The notes beneath the pieces were generated by a model. The model was not told the DNA's origin and ran no database searches. It saw only the letters and a list, made by a program, of their open reading frames with translations. The position numbers were made by a program, and so were the translations under genes. Of a stretch of DNA of 64,000 nt, positions 51,694 through 61,095 are shown piece by piece (position 1 is the first letter of the stretch; each line of letters begins with the position of its first letter). Origin of the DNA: Phycisphaerales bacterium (GTDB taxonomy: Bacteria; Planctomycetota; Phycisphaerae; Phycisphaerales; UBA1924); the NCBI GenBank assembly GCA_016699835.1, contig CP064987.1:620001-684000 (forward strand), in the 5' to 3' direction.

Positions 51694-52950
51694 TCACTTC
51701 GTGACGGCGGCGCACACTTTTTTCGCCGCGTCCGTCAGGTCGGTCGCCGCCTGCAGCGTGGGGAGTTTCGTGCTCGCGTCCGCGAGGAGTCTGCGCCCTG
51801 CCTCGACGTTGGTCCCCTCGAGGCGGACGACGAGCGGGACCTTGAAACCCACACTGCCGTCGGCGTTCTTGTGCTTGGTCGCGGCGTTGACGATCCCCTG
51901 CGCGATGACATCGCAGCGCATGATCCCGCCGAAGATGTTGACGAGCACGCCCTGCACCTTGGCGTCCGACAGGATAATGGAGAACGCCTCGGTGACGGCC
52001 TCCTCGGTCGCGCCGCCGCCCACGTCGAGGAAGTTAGCGGGCTCGCCGCCGTGCAGTTTGATGATGTCCATGGTCGCCATCGCCAGCCCCGCGCCGTTGA
52101 CGAGGCAGCCGATGGTGCCGTCGAGGGCGATGTACGTCAGGCCGAACTTCTGGGCGCGGGCCTCGGCCGGGTTTTCCTCCGAGGCGTCGTGGAGTTGGGT
52201 GATCTCCTTGTGGCGGAAGAGGGCGTTGTCGTCGAAGTTGAACTTGGCGTCGATGGCGAGGACCATCGGGTCGGCGCCCTTCGACGGGTCCGTCGCGACG
52301 ACCAGCGGATTGATCTCGGCGAGAGTGCAGTCTTTCTCCACATACAACCTCGCGAGATTCAGCATGATGCCCGCGGCCTGGTTGGCGAGTTTGCCGGTGA
52401 GGCCGATGGCAAAGGCTGCCTGGCGCGCCTGGAACGCCTGCAGCCCGAGCACGGGGTGGAGCGGGAACTTGTGGATCGCGCCGGGGTTCTTCTTGGCGAC
52501 CTCTTCGATCTCAACGCCGCCCTCGCGCGAGGCGATGAGCACGTTGCGTCGCGTCTTGCGGTCGGTGGTGATGGCGAGGTAGAACTCCTCCTTGCCGCCG
52601 CCCCCCACTCCGCCCTTCCGATCGGCAATGTCCACGCCCGCCGCGATCAACAGTCGCTTCACGTCGAGACCTTCCGGCGGCGTCTGCGGCGACTTCATCC
52701 TCGTCGTCAGCATGAACCGCGCGGCCTTCTCGGCGTCCTCAGCGGTCTTGACGAGTTGCACAAAGCCCGCCTTACCGCGGCCGCCGGCGTGAACCTGGGC
52801 CTTCACGACCGCGAGCGGCGTGGGCTGCCCGGCCGTCGCCGCCTTGAACGCGCCCGACGCCTGGTCGATGCTGGTGATCATCTGCCCCGACGGCACAGGA
52901 ATGCCGAACGACTTCAGGAGGTCCCTCGCCTGATACTCGTGGATTTTCAT
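51694..52950 (-). CDS. sucC: Succinyl-CoA synthetase beta subunit (ADP/GDP-forming)
   Basis: SucC is the ATP-grasp subunit of the TCA enzyme that converts succinyl-CoA to succinate with nucleotide formation. The N-terminus MKIHEYQARDLLKSFGIPVP, the grasp motif HAGGRGKAGFVQL, LAEINPLVV and FGGIMRCDVIAQGIV are all present. Residue count (418) is a little above the usual ~390. The partner gene sucD is not adjacent in this window, which is uncommon. Confidence 0.95.
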   Translation of the reverse strand: MKIHEYQARDLLKSFGIPVPSGQMITSIDQASGAFKAATAGQPTPLAVVKAQVHAGGRGKAGFVQLVKTAEDAEKAARFMLTTRMKSPQTPPEGLDVKRLLIAAGVDIADRKGGVGGGGKEEFYLAITTDRKTRRNVLIASREGGVEIEEVAKKNPGAIHKFPLHPVLGLQAFQARQAAFAIGLTGKLANQAAGIMLNLARLYVEKDCTLAEINPLVVATDPSKGADPMVLAIDAKFNFDDNALFRHKEITQLHDASEENPAEARAQKFGLTYIALDGTIGCLVNGAGLAMATMDIIKLHGGEPANFLDVGGGATEEAVTEAFSIILSDAKVQGVLVNIFGGIMRCDVIAQGIVNAATKHKNADGSVGFKVPLVVRLEGTNVEAGRRLLADASTKLPTLQAATDLTDAAKKVCAAVTK

Positions 52951-53034
52951 GCCTCCATTCTACGAAGCGAGAGGGGATGTTTCCGCCCTGAGGCGACGCA
53001 CACTTCGTGGCCCAACCACCTACAATGCACCCGC

Positions 53035-53559
53035 ATGCCCACTCGACGGACGAAGGACCAGACCGCCGACGCCGAGCCGCGCCAGGCGGAGACATCGGCC
53101 CGCGCCGAGGCCACCCAACTCGCGCCCTCGGCGACCGCCCCCATCGTGGCTTCAGACCCCGCCGTCGCCCGGGAGTTTGCGATCGAGGCCGCCCGCATGG
53201 TGAAGGACGACAAGTGCGACGACGTCGTGCTCCTCGACGTCCGCGCCCTGAGCCAAGTGACGGATTACATCGTGGTGGCCTCGGGCACCAGCGCCCGCCA
53301 GATGAAGTCGATCCTCGAGCACGTCGAGGAACTCGGGCAGAAGTACGGCTATCGCGCCTTCGCTTCCAGCGTGGACGAGAACGCGTCGTGGATCCTCGTC
53401 GATTTCATCGACCTGGTCGTCCACCTCTTCGAGCCGAATACCCGGGCCCACTACGACCTGGAGATGCTGTGGGGCGACGCCGACCGAGTCGAATGGGAAC
53501 GCCCCGACCAGCAGACCCGCGATCGCGCCGGGTTGGGCGCCGACAAGAAATCCCGGTGA
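53035..53559 (+). CDS. rsfS: Ribosomal silencing factor RsfS
   Basis: RsfS binds ribosomal protein L14 and blocks subunit joining in poor growth conditions. The core (~50-165) has AIEAARMVKDDKCDDVVLLDV, SQVTDYIVVASGTSARQM, and the late motif WILVDFIDLVVHLF with RAHYDLEMLWGDA. It is longer than usual (174 residues) owing to a Thr/Ala-rich N-terminal extension of ~45 residues. ATG 53035 was chosen; the frame is open further upstream only as a shadow of sucC. It is followed by aroB with a six-base gap. Confidence 0.93.
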   Translation: MPTRRTKDQTADAEPRQAETSARAEATQLAPSATAPIVASDPAVAREFAIEAARMVKDDKCDDVVLLDVRALSQVTDYIVVASGTSARQMKSILEHVEELGQKYGYRAFASSVDENASWILVDFIDLVVHLFEPNTRAHYDLEMLWGDADRVEWERPDQQTRDRAGLGADKKSR

Positions 53560-53565
53560 TACGAC

Positions 53566-54768
53566 ATGCCCGAGGCCCGCACGATCCGTGTCGAACACCC
53601 ATCGACGCTCGCGGGCGAGGTCGTCGCCTACGACGTCGTGGTCGGCACCGATCTTTACGACTCCATCGCGCGGCGTGTGGGCGCGTCCGCGCACGCCGTC
53701 CTCGTCGCCGATCGCGCCGTCGAGCCGTTTGCCCGCGAGATCGCCCGATCGCTCGGCCTCGACGCCGACACCCGCCTCCTCTCCCTCGACGCGGGCGAAT
53801 CGTGCAAGACTCCCGACTCACTGACGACACTCCTGACATCACTGGCTTCGCTTGACCCGTCTCTGACTCGCGACGGGCGCGTGATTGCCGTTGGCGGCGG
53901 CGCGCTCCTCGACCTCGCCGGGCTTGCCGCCTCGCTCCATAAGCGAGGCGTCGCGTGGGTGGCGATCCCAACCACGCTCCTCGGCATGGTCGATGCCAGC
54001 GTCGGCGGGAAGACCGGCGTCAATCTTCGGCACGCGAGCGATGGCGCCCTCCTCAAGAACGCAATCGGCACCTTCCATCAGCCGACGCTCGTGCTCGCCG
54101 ACGTGGCGGCGCTACGCACGCTGCCAGCGCGTGAGTTCCGCTCCGGCCTTGCCGAGTGTATCAAGCACGCCATGATCGCCGCTCCGGACACGCGACTCAA
54201 TCGCCTCCTCAGCGGATCGATCCCCGACGATCCCCTCGATTGGCTCGAGTCCAACGCCAAGGGAATCCTCTCGCTCGATTCTCCAACTCTGATCGAACTC
54301 ATTGCGTGGAACGTCTCGATCAAGGCCGCTGTCGTCGCGCGCGATCCCCAGGAGCGGCTCGACACATCGCGACCAAAACTCGAATCACACGCCGCGCCCA
54401 GCCGCATGTGGCTCAACCTCGGGCACACCTTTGCTCATGTCCTTGAGGCGTCCGGGGAGTTGCTCCATGGCGAGGCCGTCGGTTTGGGATTGATCGCGGC
54501 GTGTTCCACTCGCAACGAGACAGTCGAACTTGCCGAGCGTGTCCGGTCGCTCCTCCAACAGTTTCGGCTTCCGACACGGCATGCCACCGTGCCCGAGGCG
54601 ATCGAGTTCGTCCGGATCATGGCCAGGGACAAGAAGAACACCTCTGCGGCCCACGAGCGGCTCGTCCTTCCGTCGTGCGGCGGAGGCGTCGAGGTCTGTG
54701 ACCACGTCGACGTTGCGGCCATCGCCCGTGGATTGGACGCCATTCGCGCCTCGTACGCCCACGGTTGA
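53566..54768 (+). CDS. aroB: 3-dehydroquinate synthase
   Basis: AroB converts DAHP to 3-dehydroquinate, the second shikimate step, using NAD+ and a divalent metal. Family motifs are VGGGALLDLAGLAAS, IPTTLLGMVDASVGGKTGVN, FRSGLAECIKH (metal-binding Glu) and NLGHTFAHVLEA with HGEAVGLGL (metal-binding His). 400 residues is slightly long. It probably shares a transcript with rsfS and converges on the DegT aminotransferase gene. Confidence 0.95.
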   Translation: MPEARTIRVEHPSTLAGEVVAYDVVVGTDLYDSIARRVGASAHAVLVADRAVEPFAREIARSLGLDADTRLLSLDAGESCKTPDSLTTLLTSLASLDPSLTRDGRVIAVGGGALLDLAGLAASLHKRGVAWVAIPTTLLGMVDASVGGKTGVNLRHASDGALLKNAIGTFHQPTLVLADVAALRTLPAREFRSGLAECIKHAMIAAPDTRLNRLLSGSIPDDPLDWLESNAKGILSLDSPTLIELIAWNVSIKAAVVARDPQERLDTSRPKLESHAAPSRMWLNLGHTFAHVLEASGELLHGEAVGLGLIAACSTRNETVELAERVRSLLQQFRLPTRHATVPEAIEFVRIMARDKKNTSAAHERLVLPSCGGGVEVCDHVDVAAIARGLDAIRASYAHG

Positions 54769-54789
54769 TACGAGACTCAGCGAACGATA

Positions 54790-56007
54790 TCAACCGCGCG
54801 TGAGATTCTCGCGCTCGATCATGACTTCCAGGGTCTGGGCCACGAGGTCGATCTCTCGAGACGTGAGCGAGTTGTAGAACGGCAGCGCCAGCGTCCGCTG
54901 GCTCACGCTCTCGGCGATTGGGAACATCCCGGGGCGGAACCCGAACCGCTCGCGATAGAACTGCTGCAAATGGATGCACGGGAAGTAGTCCGCCGCACCC
55001 ACGTCGTGGTTCCGCAGGCCCCGCACGATCCGGTTCCGCTCTTCGCTCGTGTACGTTGGCGCGAGCCGAACGACAAACACGAACCAACTCATCACCGATC
55101 CCTCTTCGATCGTCGGCATCACCAGGTGCGGGTGCCCGCAGAGGCGGTCGATATAGGCGCGAGCCACGGCGCTGCGCTTCTCCAGGATCGAGTCCAGACG
55201 CTGCATCTGCGCCACGCCGATCGCCGCGTTGATCTCGCTGAGGCGATAGTTGTACCCCAGGCGCTCGTGACGCAGCCATGATCCCGCGGGCACGCCCCCG
55301 AACGACCCTTCGGTTCCGTGCGAAGGACTCTGCGGGCCAAGCCCCGTCGTCGCCATCGGGCGGCCCTGATTCCGCAACGAGCGGCACATCTCCGCGAGTC
55401 GCTCGTCGTCGGTCACAACCATCCCGCCTTCACCCGTGGTGATCTGCTTGTTGGGATAGAAACCGAAGACACCGATTCGCCCAAAGTGCCCCGCGGGGCG
55501 ACCCTTGTGCTGCGTCCCCAGCGCCTCGCAGCAGTCTTCGATCAATGGGATCTCGTGCTTCGCCGCGATCTGCGCATAGGCGTCCATGTGCGCGGGGTTC
55601 CCGAACGTTTCCACCGCGAGAATCGCCTTCGTCCTGGGCGTGATCGCCGCCTCAACCAGCGATGGATCCATGTTCAGGGTTTTCGGACAGATGTCCACAA
55701 ACACCGGCTTCGCCCCGACGAACAGGATGCAGTTGGACGATGCGATGAACGAAAACGGCGTCGTGATCACCTCATCCCCGGGACCGATGCCCAGCGCCAG
55801 GAGCGCCATGTGAAGGCCCGCCGTCCCCGACGAGCACGACACCCCATACCGGCACCCCGCCCGGTCCGCCACCAACGCCTCGAACTGTTCCGATACAGGC
55901 CCAAGCGCGAGCCGCCCGGACCGCAACACCTGCAACACCGCACGCTCTTCGAGTTCCGAGATGTCGGGTTTGGAGAGGGGAATTTCCTGATCGACGCGTC
56001 GGGCCAT
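54790..56007 (-). CDS. DegT/DnrJ/EryC1/StrS sugar aminotransferase
   Basis: A 405-residue PLP-dependent enzyme that transaminates nucleotide keto-sugars, as in surface polysaccharide or antibiotic sugar synthesis. The N-terminus is IPLSKPDISELEERAV; CSSGTAGLHMAL binds PLP phosphate; IEDCCEALGT and the Schiff-base Lys of FYPNKQITTGEGG are present, then GYNYRLSEINAAIGVAQM. No other sugar genes are next to it, so the product is unknown. Confidence 0.92.
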   Translation of the reverse strand: MARRVDQEIPLSKPDISELEERAVLQVLRSGRLALGPVSEQFEALVADRAGCRYGVSCSSGTAGLHMALLALGIGPGDEVITTPFSFIASSNCILFVGAKPVFVDICPKTLNMDPSLVEAAITPRTKAILAVETFGNPAHMDAYAQIAAKHEIPLIEDCCEALGTQHKGRPAGHFGRIGVFGFYPNKQITTGEGGMVVTDDERLAEMCRSLRNQGRPMATTGLGPQSPSHGTEGSFGGVPAGSWLRHERLGYNYRLSEINAAIGVAQMQRLDSILEKRSAVARAYIDRLCGHPHLVMPTIEEGSVMSWFVFVVRLAPTYTSEERNRIVRGLRNHDVGAADYFPCIHLQQFYRERFGFRPGMFPIAESVSQRTLALPFYNSLTSREIDLVAQTLEVMIERENLTRG

Positions 56008-56055
56008 GCTGGATTATCGGCCTCCCAACCCCGCGACATAAACCCCACCACCCGG

Positions 56056-56089
56056 AAATGAAACAGGCCCCGCCATCGCGACGGGGCCC
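56056..56089 (-). terminator. Rho-independent terminator of first chemoreceptor gene
   Basis: On the minus strand GGCCCCG (complement of 56082-56088) pairs with CGGGGCC (complement of 56066-56072), followed by TGTTTCATTT. It lies ~25 bases after the stop codon at 56115. Confidence 0.7.
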
Positions 56090-56114
56090 GCACGAATCCT
56101 GACCGTGGAAACGC

Positions 56115-57905
56115 TCAGACCTTGAACTTGCCGACGATGGCCCGGAGTTGCTCGGCGTTCTGGGAGAGGTTCTGGGCCGCCTGCGCCGCCTGGTTCGCCC
56201 CCTGGTTGCTCTCACGCGTCACCGCCGAGATCTGCTGCACCGAGCGGGCGATCTCCTCCGTCGCCGCCGACTGCTCCGTCGCCGCTGCCGCGATCGAGGA
56301 CACCATCTCCACCACATTCCTTGACCCATCCAGGATCTTCGCCAGGGCTCCACCGGCGGAGTTCACGAGGTCCACGCCCTTGGAGACGCGGCCGCTCCCC
56401 GCCTGGATCTGCTGGACCGCCTCGCCCGTCCCATTCTGGATCTCCTTGATGCTCTGCGCCACTTCCTCGGTCGCCTTGGTCGTCCGCTCGGCGAGTTTGC
56501 GGACCTCATCGGCGACGACCGCGAACCCGCGTCCGTGCTCGCCCGCCCGCGCCGCCTCGATCGCCGCGTTGAGCGCGAGAAGGTTCGTCTGGTCGGCGAT
56601 CTCGTTGATGACGCCGATGATCGCGCCGATCTGCTCGCTCTTCTTCCCCAGGTCCAGCACGCTGTCGGCCGACGACGTGACCTCGCCCGAGATCATCTTC
56701 ATCTCTTCCACCGTGTCCTGCACGATGCGTCCGCCCTCCTCGGCCTGGTGGCGGGAGTCCCCCGCCGCCTTCGACGTGGCCTCGGACTTCTGCGCGACCT
56801 CCGTCGCCGACGCCGCCATCTCCTCGACGGCCGCCGAGACCTGCGACGTCTGACGCTCCTGCTCGGTCAACCCAGCCGCCATCTCCTCCGCCGACGCGGC
56901 GATCTCCGTCGCCGCCGCCGCCACGGAGTTCGACGAGTCCACCACGGTTCGGATAAGACCCTGGAAAGTCTCAACAAAGCCATCGAAGGTCTTCGCCACG
57001 ACGCCGATCTCGTCCGTGCTACTCAGATTCACCCGCTGCGTCAGGTCACCCGTTGCGACGGTCTTGATGCGCTCCACCAGCATGGAGAGCGGCTTGGTCA
57101 CCATATTCCGGATTGCCAGGATGAACCCAAACGCCACAACGCTGATGGTCGGCATGCTGACAAACAAGCCGTTCTTGACGAACCCCGCGACCTGCGCGTC
57201 GGCCCGCTCCAGCGGCATCGAGACCTCGTACGCCCCGTGCATGTCCCCGGGCTTCCACCCTTCCATGGCAAAGCCGAGCGGGTCCTTGCCATCGAACTTT
57301 CCACTCGCATCACGCTCGTCGTACCGCGCCGGATCGCCGTGGCACAGCATGCACGACTCATCCAACTTGATCGCCCGCATGTAGTGCAGCGTGTTCGTCT
57401 TCTCGTCGATGCGTCCCAGCGACATCTCCCCCCCGCTCTTGGCCTGAGCCTCGAGATCCCGCAGCATCTCGGCCCGGAAGGTCCCGCTCGCCGGCTCGTT
57501 CTTGGGGTTGCGGGCCTCGAACGCCGCCACCTTGAAGTCGATGTGCTCGCGTTCCGCGGCCTTCCCCGCCGCCGTCCAACCGACGACCACGGGGATCGTC
57601 TCATAGAACCGCGTCTGGTCATACCCCTTGCCGTGCGAGACCTCCTCGAGCGCCTCAGCCAGGAGCGACTCGCCATCGAAGGCCTTTTCGCTCTGCAGAC
57701 GCGACGCGTGATTCTTCGTCTCGTCAGCCACTGCCGTGAACGCCGCCGCCTTCTCCATCAGCGACGCCCGGGCGTCCTTCGCGTACCCGCGAACGAACAC
57801 CACATAGTTCACCGCCACCGCGGCCACGATCGCCAGGACCGCCGGCACAACAATCTTGGCCGAGAGTCCGAGAACACGACGAGGGGTTCCATCCGTAGTT
57901 GCCAT
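56115..57905 (-). CDS. Chemoreceptor (MCP) with haem c-type Tll0287-like sensor domain, copy A
   Basis: A 596-residue methyl-accepting chemotaxis protein. TM1 (~15-40) precedes a periplasmic domain of ~170 residues of the DUF3365/Tll0287-like type, with CxxCH at Cys185-Cys188-His189 (ESCMLCHGD), which should bind haem c covalently. TM2 (~230-250), a HAMP domain (VATGDLTQRVNLSSTDEIG) and the cytoplasmic signalling hairpin with tip EIADQTNLLALNAAIEAARAGEHGRGFAVVADEVR follow. No C-terminal CheR-tethering pentapeptide is seen. ATG 57905 has GGAG six bases upstream. A redox or gas signal is likely. It is nearly identical to the next gene except in TM2/HAMP. Confidence 0.93.
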   Translation of the reverse strand: MATTDGTPRRVLGLSAKIVVPAVLAIVAAVAVNYVVFVRGYAKDARASLMEKAAAFTAVADETKNHASRLQSEKAFDGESLLAEALEEVSHGKGYDQTRFYETIPVVVGWTAAGKAAEREHIDFKVAAFEARNPKNEPASGTFRAEMLRDLEAQAKSGGEMSLGRIDEKTNTLHYMRAIKLDESCMLCHGDPARYDERDASGKFDGKDPLGFAMEGWKPGDMHGAYEVSMPLERADAQVAGFVKNGLFVSMPTISVVAFGFILAIRNMVTKPLSMLVERIKTVATGDLTQRVNLSSTDEIGVVAKTFDGFVETFQGLIRTVVDSSNSVAAAATEIAASAEEMAAGLTEQERQTSQVSAAVEEMAASATEVAQKSEATSKAAGDSRHQAEEGGRIVQDTVEEMKMISGEVTSSADSVLDLGKKSEQIGAIIGVINEIADQTNLLALNAAIEAARAGEHGRGFAVVADEVRKLAERTTKATEEVAQSIKEIQNGTGEAVQQIQAGSGRVSKGVDLVNSAGGALAKILDGSRNVVEMVSSIAAAATEQSAATEEIARSVQQISAVTRESNQGANQAAQAAQNLSQNAEQLRAIVGKFKV

Positions 57906-58062
57906 GCGAGTCTCCGAGTAAATGGGGCGATGTGCTCGATCGCCTGCAATCTCGGACGGATACTCGTGTCGCTTTCCCAACCACCCGACCGACTCGATCA
58001 CAATACCCCCTTCGGAGGGGCACAGACGGTACAAACCGACTCTTCGAGCATCTCCCACGCAA

Positions 58063-58100
58063 CAAAACCACGCCACGCTCTCGAAGAGCATGACGTGGCG
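58063..58100 (-). terminator. Terminator-like hairpin after second chemoreceptor gene
   Basis: CGCCACG (58071-58077) and CGTGGCG (58094-58100) enclose an inner hairpin CTCT-CGA-AGAG; on the minus strand the stem is followed by TGGTTTTGTTG. It lies ~25 bases beyond the stop codon at 58126. Confidence 0.6.
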
Positions 58101-58125
58101 CGTGGCACACGGTGCCGAACGGGTC

Positions 58126-59922
58126 CTATACCTTGAACTTGCCGACGATGGCCCGGAGTTGCTCGGCGTTCTGGGAGAGGTTCTGGGCCGCCTGCGCCGC
58201 CTGGTTCGCCCCCTGGTTGCTCTCACGCGTCACCGCCGAGATCTGCTGCACCGAGCGGGCGATCTCCTCCGTCGCCGCCGACTGCTCCGTCGCCGCCGCC
58301 GCGATCGAGGACACCATCTCCACCACGTTCCTTGATCCGTCCAGGATCTTCGCGAGGGCTCCGCCCGCCGAGTTCACGAGGTCCACGCCCTTGGAGACGC
58401 GGCCGCTCCCCGCCTGGATCTGCTGCACCGCCTCGCCCGTGCCGTTCTGGATCTCCTTGATGCTCTGAGCGACCTCCTCGGTCGCCTTGGTCGTCCGCTC
58501 GGCGAGTTTGCGGACCTCATCGGCGACGACCGCAAACCCGCGACCGTGCTCGCCCGCCCGCGCCGCCTCGATCGCCGCGTTGAGCGCGAGAAGGTTCGTC
58601 TGGTCGGCGATCTCGTTGATGACCCCGATGATCGCGCCGATCTGCTCGCTCTTCTTCCCCAGGTCCAGCACGCTGTCGGCCGACGACGTGACCTCGCCCG
58701 AGATCATCTTCATCTCCTCCACCGTGTCCTGCACGATGCGCCCGCCCTCCTCGGCCTGGTGGCGGGAGTCCCCCGCCGCCTTCGACGTGGCCTCGGACTT
58801 CTGCGCGACCTCCGTCGCCGACGCCGCCATCTCCTCGACGGCCGCCGACACCTGCGACGTCTGACGCTCCTGCTCGGTCAACCCAGCCGCCATCTCCTCC
58901 GCCGACGCGGCAATCTCCGTCGCCGCCGCCGCCACGGAGTTGGTTGAGTCGGCGACGGATCGGATTAGGCCGTGGAGTGTGCCCACGAACGTGTCGAACC
59001 AGTGGGCGAGTCGTCCGATCTCGTCGCCGCGATTCAGATTGATGCGTTGCGTGAGATCGCCATCACCCGTCGCGACATCCTTGATGCGCTCGATCAATCC
59101 ATTGAGCGGGCGCGTCACCATGCGACGCAGCGCGAACACGAACCCGAACGCCGCCACCGCGATCGTGGGGACCGTCACCCACAACCCGTTGGTGATGAAC
59201 CCGGCGACATGCGCGTCCGCCGTCGCGAGCGGCATCGAGACCTCGTACGCCCCGTGCGTGTCTCCGGGCTTCCACCCTTCCATAGCGAACCCCAACGGAT
59301 CCTTCCCATCGAACTTCCCATTGGCGTCACGTTCGTCGTATCGCGCGGGATCGCCGTGGCACAGCATGCACGACTCGTCCAGCTTGATCGCCCGCATGTA
59401 GTGCAGCGTGTTCGTCTTTTCATCAATTCGGCCCAGCGACATCTCCCCCCCGCTCCTGGCCTGAGCCTCGAGATCCCGCAGCATCTCGGCCCGGAAGGTC
59501 CCGCTCGCCGGCTCGTTCTTGGGGTTGCGGGCCTCGAACGCCGCCACCTTGAAGTCGATGTGCTCGCGTTCCGCGGCCTTCCCCGCCGCCGTCCAACCGA
59601 CGACCACGGGGATCGTCTCATAGAACCGCGTCTGGTCATACCCCTTGCCGTGCGAGACCTCCTCGAGCGCCTCAGCCAGGAGCGACTCGCCATCGAAGGC
59701 CTTTTCGCTCTGCAGACGCGACGCGTGATTCTTCGTCTCGTCAGCCACTGCCGTGAACGCCGCCGCCTTCTCCATCAGCGACGCCCGGGCGTCCTTCGCG
59801 TACCCGCGAACGAACACCACATAGTTCACCGCCACCGCGGCCACGATCGCCAGGACCGCCGGCGCCACGATCTTGATCGAGAGACCCATCGCCTTTTTTT
59901 CGTTGCTCTTTGAGATCGACAT
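58126..59922 (-). CDS. Chemoreceptor (MCP) with haem c-type Tll0287-like sensor domain, copy B
   Basis: A 598-residue paralogue of the adjacent receptor with the same layout: TM1, a periplasmic sensor with Cys185-Cys188-His189, TM2, HAMP (VATGDGDLTQRINLNRGDEIG) and signalling hairpin. Residues ~15-215 differ from copy A at only a few positions. The last ~265 residues are identical, while the part from ~218 to 330 (TM2, HAMP) is clearly divergent and two residues longer. ATG 59922 has GGAG seven bases upstream. The pair probably signals through the CheA/CheW at 34-38 kb, responding to redox state or a haem ligand. Confidence 0.93.
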   Translation of the reverse strand: MSISKSNEKKAMGLSIKIVAPAVLAIVAAVAVNYVVFVRGYAKDARASLMEKAAAFTAVADETKNHASRLQSEKAFDGESLLAEALEEVSHGKGYDQTRFYETIPVVVGWTAAGKAAEREHIDFKVAAFEARNPKNEPASGTFRAEMLRDLEAQARSGGEMSLGRIDEKTNTLHYMRAIKLDESCMLCHGDPARYDERDANGKFDGKDPLGFAMEGWKPGDTHGAYEVSMPLATADAHVAGFITNGLWVTVPTIAVAAFGFVFALRRMVTRPLNGLIERIKDVATGDGDLTQRINLNRGDEIGRLAHWFDTFVGTLHGLIRSVADSTNSVAAAATEIAASAEEMAAGLTEQERQTSQVSAAVEEMAASATEVAQKSEATSKAAGDSRHQAEEGGRIVQDTVEEMKMISGEVTSSADSVLDLGKKSEQIGAIIGVINEIADQTNLLALNAAIEAARAGEHGRGFAVVADEVRKLAERTTKATEEVAQSIKEIQNGTGEAVQQIQAGSGRVSKGVDLVNSAGGALAKILDGSRNVVEMVSSIAAAATEQSAATEEIARSVQQISAVTRESNQGANQAAQAAQNLSQNAEQLRAIVGKFKV

Positions 59923-60048
59923 GGACCATCTCCAGGATTCGAGAGGAAGAGATCAGGATGCTCCCATTTCGACGAGACGCCGTCGGCTCTGAGCAGGAAG
60001 GATGGACAAGGCGGTGGTGGTGCCGAACGGACCCGCGGCCGGGGGATC

Positions 60049-61086
60049 GTGTCCGGCTCGAGAGACCACCCCCCACTCCTACTGTGGTCCGTGGCGACCA
60101 AGACCTTGCACACCAGATCGAAAGCGGCGCGCCCCGGGGATGAGAACGACTCAAGCGTGCCGCACGCCGGCGACGACGCGTCGTCCGCCATCCCCCGGCT
60201 TGTTGAGAGCCACGGCCCGCGCCTCTACGCGCTCGCCACACGCCTCTGCGGCCACGCCGCCGACGCCGAGGACATGGTCCAGGATGTCTTCCTCCAGGCC
60301 TACCGAAAGTGGCACACCTTCAAGGGCAACTCCAGCCCGGGGACATGGCTCTACGCGATCGCCGCACGCTCGTGCAAGGCCAGAATGCGTCGCAAAGGCG
60401 GCATCGATCGTCGCGTCCCGGCCATGTCGCAACTCTTGCCCTGGGGCGAGTCGCAGAATCTGACCTTCCCATCGAGCGACTCCGGCCAACCCGTCGAGGC
60501 CGCCATCGGGCGCGAGTCCGAAACCGCCGTCCATCAGGCGATCGTCTCCCTCCCCGAGCACTTCCGCGTGCCGCTGGTCCTCAAGGAGATGCTCGAACTC
60601 TCGATCGACGAGGTCGCCGAGGCACTTCGTGTCAAGCCCGAAACGATCAAGACCCGCGTGCACCGCGCGCGGCTGCTTCTTCGCAAGGCAATCATGAATC
60701 GCCAGCGGGTCCCCAAGCACGAGGCCGTCGAGCCGGTCTATGAGCGACAGGTCTGCCTCGATCTCCTCAAAGCAAAACTAGAGGCAATGGACCAGGGCCG
60801 CGGCTTTCCCATAGGCCAGTCGGTCGTTTGCGAACGCTGCCGATCGGTCTTTGCAGAACTGGACCTCGCCCAGAACACCTGCGCCCACCTCGCAGAAGGA
60901 ACAATGCCCGCACGTGTGCGTGAGTCGATCCTTCGTGCCATCCACGATTCAGGCTCCAACTCGAAGAAATCGCACGAGACCAAAGCACGCTCGACTCGTA
61001 CACCGCCGCGGCGGACGAACACGCGATCAGCATCCAATGGACGCTCCAAGAACCCGGCATCCACAGCCAAACGTGCCGCCCACTAA
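60049..61086 (+). CDS. ECF-type RNA polymerase sigma factor with Cys-containing C-terminal extension
   Basis: A sigma-70 family (ECF) factor of up to 345 residues. Region 2 is LYALATRLCGHAADAEDMVQDVFLQAY with GTWLYAIAARSCKARM; region 4 is LPEHFRVPLVLKEMLELSIDEVAEAL with VKPETIKTRVHRARLLLRKA. Beyond ~225 lies an added domain with VCERCRS and NTCAHL cysteines that could bind zinc or sense redox, then a basic Ser/Thr/Arg-rich tail. GTG 60049 (GGGGGA upstream) is used; GTG 60091 or 60157 are alternatives. No separate anti-sigma gene is adjacent, so the extension may supply control. It diverges from the chemoreceptor genes. Confidence 0.88.
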   Translation: MSGSRDHPPLLLWSVATKTLHTRSKAARPGDENDSSVPHAGDDASSAIPRLVESHGPRLYALATRLCGHAADAEDMVQDVFLQAYRKWHTFKGNSSPGTWLYAIAARSCKARMRRKGGIDRRVPAMSQLLPWGESQNLTFPSSDSGQPVEAAIGRESETAVHQAIVSLPEHFRVPLVLKEMLELSIDEVAEALRVKPETIKTRVHRARLLLRKAIMNRQRVPKHEAVEPVYERQVCLDLLKAKLEAMDQGRGFPIGQSVVCERCRSVFAELDLAQNTCAHLAEGTMPARVRESILRAIHDSGSNSKKSHETKARSTRTPPRRTNTRSASNGRSKNPASTAKRAAH

Positions 61087-61095
61087 CGTGTTGGA

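Noticed and set aside
51571..53034. Long plus-strand extension upstream of rsfS
   Set aside because: It is antisense to sucC and the HMA gene; the extra sequence is shadow translation and rsfS has a suitable ATG at 53035.
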